Positions 5,908 through 9,037 of a stretch of 9,037 nucleotides of DNA are shown here, piece after piece. Positions within the stretch are counted from its first letter, which is position 1; each line of letters starts with the position of its first letter. Under the pieces are notes generated by a model, which saw nothing but the letters and a program-made list of their open reading frames with translations, made no database searches and was not told the DNA's origin. The DNA lies in the NCBI GenBank assembly GCA_023268575.1, contig JALRCL010000363.1:1-9037 (forward strand), in the 5' to 3' direction. Position numbers and translations under genes: made by a program. The stretch comes from Patulibacter sp. GTDB lineage: Bacteria; Actinomycetota; Thermoleophilia; Solirubrobacterales; Solirubrobacteraceae.

Positions 5908-6405
5908 ATGACGAGCTCCACCACCGCCGATCCCTCGACCTCCGCGCCGCCCGCCGACGCCCGCGTCCTCGGGCACCCGCGGCGGTGGGCGATCGTCGGC
6001 TGGGGCGTCCCGGCGATCGTGGCCCTCGCCGGGGCGATCGGGCTGATCGCGTCGGGCCAGTACGGGACCGGCGCCGTGGTGCTCGTGCCGTTCGCGGGCT
6101 TCGCCGCGCTCTGCTTCTACGTCCGCCAGCTCTCGGTCGTCCTCGACGGCGACCGCCTCTGGTCGCGGAGCCTCACGGCGTGGCAGGGCCCGGTCGACCT
6201 CCGCCGCCTGCAGGCCGCGGGCGACCCGCCCGTCGGTCGTCCCGGCCGCTACATCCAGCTCGCCGACCAGGACGGGGCCGAGGTCCGGATCGACGCGTCG
6301 AACCTCGACGTCGCCGAGCTGCACCGCGAGCTCGCCGCGCGTCTGAAGCCCGGCGGCACGCTGCCCACGGGCCCCCTGCGCGAGTTCGTCGACCGGCAGC
6401 GCTGA
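5908..6405 (+). CDS. Two-helix membrane protein with PH-like domain
   Basis: 165 residues. After a Ser/Thr/Pro/Ala-rich N-terminus (1-24) come two hydrophobic helices (about 27-48 and 53-73) joined by a short turn, then a cytoplasmic beta-rich tail (about 74-147): LSVVLDGDRLWSRSLTAWQGPVDLRRL, a second strand set RYIQLADQDGAEVRIDA, and the closing helix VAELHRELAARL. This layout matches small actinobacterial membrane proteins with a bacterial PH-like domain (bPH_6 type). Such proteins are generally of unknown function. The ATG at 5908 begins the protein-like composition; an ATG at 5875 would add 11 residues (MVRRPPDRTDP) but has no ribosome site and overlaps a possible -10 box. The ribosome site for 5908 is weak. 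It is followed 6 nt after the stop by a strong hairpin shared with the convergent neighbour. Confidence 0.8.
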   Translation: MTSSTTADPSTSAPPADARVLGHPRRWAIVGWGVPAIVALAGAIGLIASGQYGTGAVVLVPFAGFAALCFYVRQLSVVLDGDRLWSRSLTAWQGPVDLRRLQAAGDPPVGRPGRYIQLADQDGAEVRIDASNLDVAELHRELAARLKPGGTLPTGPLREFVDRQR

Positions 6406-6411
6406 GGCCGC

Positions 6412-6446
6412 GCGGACCGGCCGCCGCCGATCGACGGCCGGGCCGC
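6412..6446. terminator. Bidirectional hairpin terminator between convergent genes
   Basis: Arms 6412-6423 and 6435-6446 pair at 11 of 12 positions (core CCGGCCG / CGGCCGG) around an 11-nt loop. There is no T tract, as is common in GC-rich actinobacteria. It lies 6 nt after the PH-like gene's stop and 4 nt from the stop of the convergent gene, so it can serve both. Confidence 0.65.
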
Positions 6447-6450
6447 CGGA

Positions 6451-7077
6451 TCAGCGCGCCGACCGCACCCGGTAGCGGATGTGCGTCACCTGCGGGGAGG
6501 CGATGACGCGGTCGATCTCGAGTCCGACGTCCTCCGGGCCGACGCCCTCGAACGGCCGCTCGCCGGCGCCGAGCAGCACGGGGGAGACGTGCAGCTGCAG
6601 CTCGTCCACGACGCCCATGCGCAGGTACTGGGCGACGGTCGAGGCGCCGCCCGCGATCCGGATGTCCTGCTCCCCGGCCGCCGCGCGGGCGAGCTCGAGG
6701 GCGCGCTCGGGGCCCTCGGTGACGAACGTGAAGGTCGTGTCCCCGAGGGTCAGCGGCTCGCGCGGGTGGTGGGTCAGGACGAACACCGGAACGCGGTAGG
6801 GCGGCTCGGGACCCCACCAGCCCTCCCACGGCTCGTCCGTCGCCCACGGACCGGGACCCCCGCCGAACATGTTGCGCCCCATGACGTAGGCCCCGACGCC
6901 GGCGAAGTGCTCGCCGAAGACCTCGACGTCGGCCTGGACCTCGCCGGACTCCCGCACGGCGAACTGCCAGGCGTGCAGGCGCTCGCCGCCGATGCCCAGC
7001 GGCGCGTCGAGGCTCTGGCTGGGGCCGGCGGTGAAGCCGTCGACGGAGATGGCGTTGTCGACGCGGATGCGGGTCAT
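6451..7077 (-). CDS. Dihydrofolate reductase family protein (RibD C-terminal domain)
   Basis: 208 residues, matching the usual size of stand-alone RibD-C/DHFR-like proteins. Visible features: the opening strand VDNAISVDGFTAG, GVGAYVMGRNMFGG (60-73), PVFVLTHHPREPL (97-109), TFTFVTEGPERALELA, the NADPH-site motif IRIAGGASTVAQYLRMGVVDEL (139-160), and LQLHVSPVLLGAGERPFEG (160-178). The fold binds NADPH; members are reductases of pteridine, pyrimidine or other substrates, but the paralogues outside riboflavin or folate synthesis mostly lack a known substrate. The ATG at 7077 is supported by GAGGA (7089-7085) with a 7-nt spacer. No riboflavin gene is next to it, so a riboflavin role is not implied. 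It is divergent from trpB2 and convergent with the PH-like gene, hence probably monocistronic. Confidence 0.92.
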   Translation of the reverse strand: MTRIRVDNAISVDGFTAGPSQSLDAPLGIGGERLHAWQFAVRESGEVQADVEVFGEHFAGVGAYVMGRNMFGGGPGPWATDEPWEGWWGPEPPYRVPVFVLTHHPREPLTLGDTTFTFVTEGPERALELARAAAGEQDIRIAGGASTVAQYLRMGVVDELQLHVSPVLLGAGERPFEGVGPEDVGLEIDRVIASPQVTHIRYRVRSAR

Positions 7078-7084
7078 GGGAGGG

Positions 7085-7089
7085 TCCTC
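7085..7089 (-). promoter_or_regulatory. Ribosome binding site of the DHFR-family gene
   Basis: GAGGA on the minus strand with a 7-nt spacer to the ATG at 7077-7075; it fixes the start. Confidence 0.65.
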
Positions 7090-7340
7090 GAGCGGGGAGT
7101 GGTGAACCGGTCACGGTCCGAGACCCCGTTCGGCCCTCGGAGTCATCGGCGAACGGTCCGGAACGGGCATCGTGGCGCGTTCCCGTCCACGGCCGCCCGC
7201 CGCCGAAGGGCGGTGCGCCGGGCGCGCCTCGCCCGCCCCGAGCGCGGCCGGCACGCCGTGCGCCACCCGTGACGCCGACGGACGTCCACTGGCGTCCACC
7301 GGTATGCGGCGTACGGTCCCGGCGCACCCCGGCAGCGCCA

Positions 7341-7346
7341 TAGGAT
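7341..7346 (+). promoter_or_regulatory. Possible -10 element for trpB2
   Basis: TAGGAT (TAnnnT type), about 80 nt before the trpB2 ATG, in otherwise AT-poor sequence. A -35 match is not evident. Tentative. Confidence 0.25.
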
Positions 7347-7411
7347 CGCGGAGCGCGCAACCACGGTCCGCCCGTCCGCGGGGGGCCTGGCGCGCGAGCC
7401 ACCCCGACCGC

Positions 7412-7416
7412 GAGGA
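7412..7416 (+). promoter_or_regulatory. Ribosome binding site of trpB2
   Basis: GAGGA with a 10-nt spacer to the ATG at 7427. It supports that start over the upstream extension of the open frame. Confidence 0.5.
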
Positions 7417-7426
7417 CCGCACCCGC

Positions 7427-8791
7427 ATGGCCGACCCGACGAAGATCCTGCTCGCCGAGGACCAGATCCCGACGTCCTGGGTGAACGTCCTGCCCGAGCT
7501 GCCCGGCGGCGCGCTGCCGCCGCTGAGCCCGGCGACGATGCAGCCCGCCGGCCCCGACGACCTCTCGGCGATCTTCCCGCCGGCGGTCATCGAGCAGGAG
7601 GTCTCCGCCGAGCACGAGATCCGGATCCCGGAGCCGGTCCGCGAGGCCCTCGGCCTCTGGCGACCGACGCCGATGTACCGCGCGCGGCGCCTCGAGGAGG
7701 CCGTCGGGACGCGCTCCCGCATCTACTACAAGTACGAGGGCGTCTCGCCCGCCGGGTCGCACAAGCCCAACAGCGCGATCCCGCAGGCCTACTACAACCA
7801 GCAGGCCGGGATCACGAAGCTCACGACGGAGACGGGCGCCGGGCAGTGGGGCAGCTCGCTGGCGTTCGCCGGCTCGATGTTCGGCCTCGAGGTCGAGGTC
7901 TACATGGTCGGGTCGAGCTTCGACCAGAAGCCCTACCGCCGCTCGATGATGCGCACGTGGGGCGCCGAGGTCCACCGCTCGCCGAGCGACCGGACCGAGG
8001 CCGGCAAGGCGAACGCGTCGTTCGACACCGGGTCGCTCGGCATCGCGATCTCCGAGGCCGTCGAGCTCGCCGCGCAGCGCCCCGACACGAACTACTCGCT
8101 CGGCTCGGTCCTCAACCACGTCCTGCTGCACCAGACGGTCATCGGGCAGGAGACGATCGCCCAGCTCGCGATCGCCGGCGAGACCCCCGACGTCGTCCTG
8201 GCGTCCGCGGGCGGCGGCTCGAACTTCGCCGGCATCGCCTTCCCCTGGTGGCGCGAGAAGCAGCGCCGCGGCCTGTCGACGCGGTTCGTGGCGACCGAGC
8301 CCGCGGCCTGCCCGACCCTCACGCAGGGGGTGTACGGCTACGACTTCGGCGACGCGTCGGGCCTGACGCCGCTGCTGCCGATGCACACGCTCGGCCACGG
8401 CTTCGTGCCGCCGCCGGTCCACGCGGGCGGCCTGCGCTACCACGGCATGGCGCCGCTGCTCTCGGCGATGGTGAAGGCCGGCGAGGTCGAGGCCCGAGCG
8501 GTACGCCAGAACGAGACGTTCGAGGCGGCGCTGACCTTCGCCCGGACCGAGGGCATCATCCCCGCGCCGGAGTCCGCGCACGCGGTCCGCTCGGCGCTCA
8601 TCGAGGCCCAGCAGGCGGACGAGGCGGGCGAGGAGCGCGTGATCCTCTTCCTCCTCTCCGGTCACGGGCACTTCGACCTCGCCGCCTACGACGCGTACCT
8701 CGCGGGCGACCTCGAGGACCCGGAGTTCTCCGCCCAGGAGCGCGACCGCGCGCTCGCCGAGCTGCCGCAGGGCGCGCCCTCGATCGCCTAG
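7427..8791 (+). CDS. trpB: Tryptophan synthase beta chain, TrpB2 type
   Basis: 454 residues, the size of the TrpB2 (TrpB-like, PLP-dependent) subgroup. The start MADPTKILLAEDQIPTSWVNVLPELPGG is the family's usual N-terminus, so the 85-codon open extension upstream is discarded. Catalytic features: GSHKPNSA with the PLP-binding lysine K113, the TETGAGQWG loop (134-142) with catalytic E135, the phosphate-cradle SAGGGSNFAG (260-269), EGIIPAPESAHA (375-386) and SGHGHFD (411-417). The W in GAGQWG and the extended N-terminal region (LWRPTPMYRARRLEE) distinguish TrpB2 from classical TrpB1. The enzyme joins indole and L-serine to make tryptophan. TrpB2 proteins do not form the standard complex with TrpA and are proposed to salvage indole or deaminate serine. 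No trpA or other trp gene is near it. It stands alone, followed 9 nt after the stop by a perfect hairpin. Confidence 0.95.
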   Translation: MADPTKILLAEDQIPTSWVNVLPELPGGALPPLSPATMQPAGPDDLSAIFPPAVIEQEVSAEHEIRIPEPVREALGLWRPTPMYRARRLEEAVGTRSRIYYKYEGVSPAGSHKPNSAIPQAYYNQQAGITKLTTETGAGQWGSSLAFAGSMFGLEVEVYMVGSSFDQKPYRRSMMRTWGAEVHRSPSDRTEAGKANASFDTGSLGIAISEAVELAAQRPDTNYSLGSVLNHVLLHQTVIGQETIAQLAIAGETPDVVLASAGGGSNFAGIAFPWWREKQRRGLSTRFVATEPAACPTLTQGVYGYDFGDASGLTPLLPMHTLGHGFVPPPVHAGGLRYHGMAPLLSAMVKAGEVEARAVRQNETFEAALTFARTEGIIPAPESAHAVRSALIEAQQADEAGEERVILFLLSGHGHFDLAAYDAYLAGDLEDPEFSAQERDRALAELPQGAPSIA

Positions 8792-8800
8792 CGCGCCACG

Positions 8801-8829
8801 CCGGGCGCCGGCCGCGAGCGGGCGCCCGG
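8801..8829 (+). terminator. Hairpin terminator after trpB2
   Basis: Perfect 9-bp stem, CCGGGCGCC (8801-8809) with GGCGCCCGG (8821-8829), and an 11-nt loop, beginning 9 nt after the trpB2 stop. No T tract follows. The G/C-only stem and short distance support intrinsic termination in the actinobacterial style. Confidence 0.65.
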
Positions 8830-8870
8830 GAGGGAGGGGCCCGGCGGACGTTCGCGGAGGGCGGGTCGGC

Positions 8871-8919
8871 GACGGCCCGCACGGTGGACCTCGCCGACCA
8901 GCACCGTCGGCGGGCCGTC
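8871..8919. repeat. Long inverted repeat (possible second terminator)
   Basis: GACGGCCCGC-ACGGTG (8871-8886) pairs with CACCGT (8902-8907), then, after a 2-nt bulge, GCGGGCCGTC (8910-8919): 16 base pairs around a 15-nt loop. It lies between trpB2 and the convergent partial gene and could stop transcription coming from the right. A 9-bp perfect stem, 8864-8872 with 8891-8899, would compete with it because it uses the loop and the base of the left arm. Confidence 0.6.
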
Positions 8920-8966
8920 CAGGCGTCCTCGGCGCGCGGCACCGCCGGGTCTCGGGCGAGCTGGCG

Positions 8967-9037
8967 TCAGGAGAGCGGGACGCGCTCGAGCGCGTGGTGC
9001 TCTGCGCCGCTCGGTCGGAGCGTCGAGCGGAAGAGGG
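8967..9037 (-). CDS. C-terminal end of an unidentified gene cut by the right edge
   Basis: The last 23 codons of a minus-strand frame ending in TGA at 8969-8967, reading LFRSTLRPSGAEHHALERVPLS. The codon pattern is convincing for so short a stretch: third positions are almost all G or C while second positions are mixed, as in the genuine genes of this window. The family cannot be named from this piece. It converges on trpB2 with the hairpins between them. It could be a chance open frame, since only 71 bp are visible. Confidence 0.45.
   Translation of the reverse strand, partial: LFRSTLRPSGAEHHALERVPLS

Larger units (their letters stand above)
7078..7426. other. 349-bp divergent intergenic region
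   Basis: Holds the leader and promoter of the minus-strand DHFR-family gene and the plus-strand trpB2. Visible elements are a short inverted repeat GTGA-N5-TCAC (7101-7113) just upstream of the DHFR-family gene, a direct repeat of CGTCCAC near 7283-7298, and a TAGGAT box (7341-7346) upstream of trpB2. I find no T-box, tryptophan leader peptide or convincing riboswitch. Open frames through it are low-complexity and unconvincing as genes. Confidence 0.5.

Noticed and set aside
7172..7426. 85-codon N-terminal extension of trpB2
   Set aside because: TrpB2 proteins begin with the TKILL-EDQIP segment right after the ATG at 7427, which also has a ribosome site. The extension is low-complexity promoter-region sequence.
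6173..8671. Minus-strand 832-codon open frame spanning the DHFR-family and trpB2 region
   Set aside because: It is antisense to trpB2 and out of frame with the DHFR-family gene; composition is Arg/Ala/Gly-rich without motifs.
8884..9037. Plus-strand open frame from a GTG at 8884 to the right edge
   Set aside because: No ribosome site, it starts inside a hairpin arm, and its residue mix (Arg/Ser/Ala) lacks protein-like blocks. The minus-strand frame ending at 8967 has better codon structure.

Overview
This is a very GC-rich chromosomal stretch from a bacterium. The base composition, strong G/C bias at third codon positions, GGAGG-type ribosome sites and gene families (a DUF5925-like AAA ATPase, a TrpB2-type tryptophan synthase beta chain, a RibD-C dihydrofolate-reductase-like protein) point to an actinomycete-grade organism, possibly Thermoleophilia/Solirubrobacterales. 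The taxonomic call is inference. I see no phage structural genes, transposases, rRNA, tRNA or CRISPR array.

Left block (1-3193, minus strand). A 661-residue fusion of an ADP-ribosylglycohydrolase, a cysteine-dependent dual-specificity-type phosphatase and an unassigned C-terminal domain is followed 59 bp downstream by a DUF429 (predicted RNase H-fold) gene. Beyond that a third gene appears to begin at 17 and run off the left edge. Between DUF429 and that gene lies a (GCCGAA)n microsatellite. The DUF429 gene carries an in-frame insert made of two related imperfect palindromes 72 bp apart.

Central block (3307-6405, plus strand). It opens divergently from the fusion gene: a single-pass membrane protein with a zinc ribbon, a small HNH endonuclease starting 3 nt after its stop codon, a DUF5925-like AAA ATPase, and a two-helix membrane protein with a PH-like tail. 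The first two are probably co-transcribed, and the ATPase may be. The last is separated by 161 bp and may have its own promoter.

Right block (6406-9037). A strong hairpin terminator separates the PH-like gene from a convergent dihydrofolate-reductase-family gene. That gene is divergent from a stand-alone trpB2 across a 349-bp intergenic region. trpB2 ends at a 9-bp perfect terminator stem. After it come a long hairpin and a competing alternative hairpin, and then what looks like the C-terminal end of a minus-strand gene cut by the window edge.

The best candidates for something undescribed are the ADP-ribosylglycohydrolase-phosphatase fusion with its DUF429 partner, the palindromic insert inside DUF429, and the membrane zinc ribbon-HNH-AAA cluster. 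None of these functions can be proven from sequence alone.
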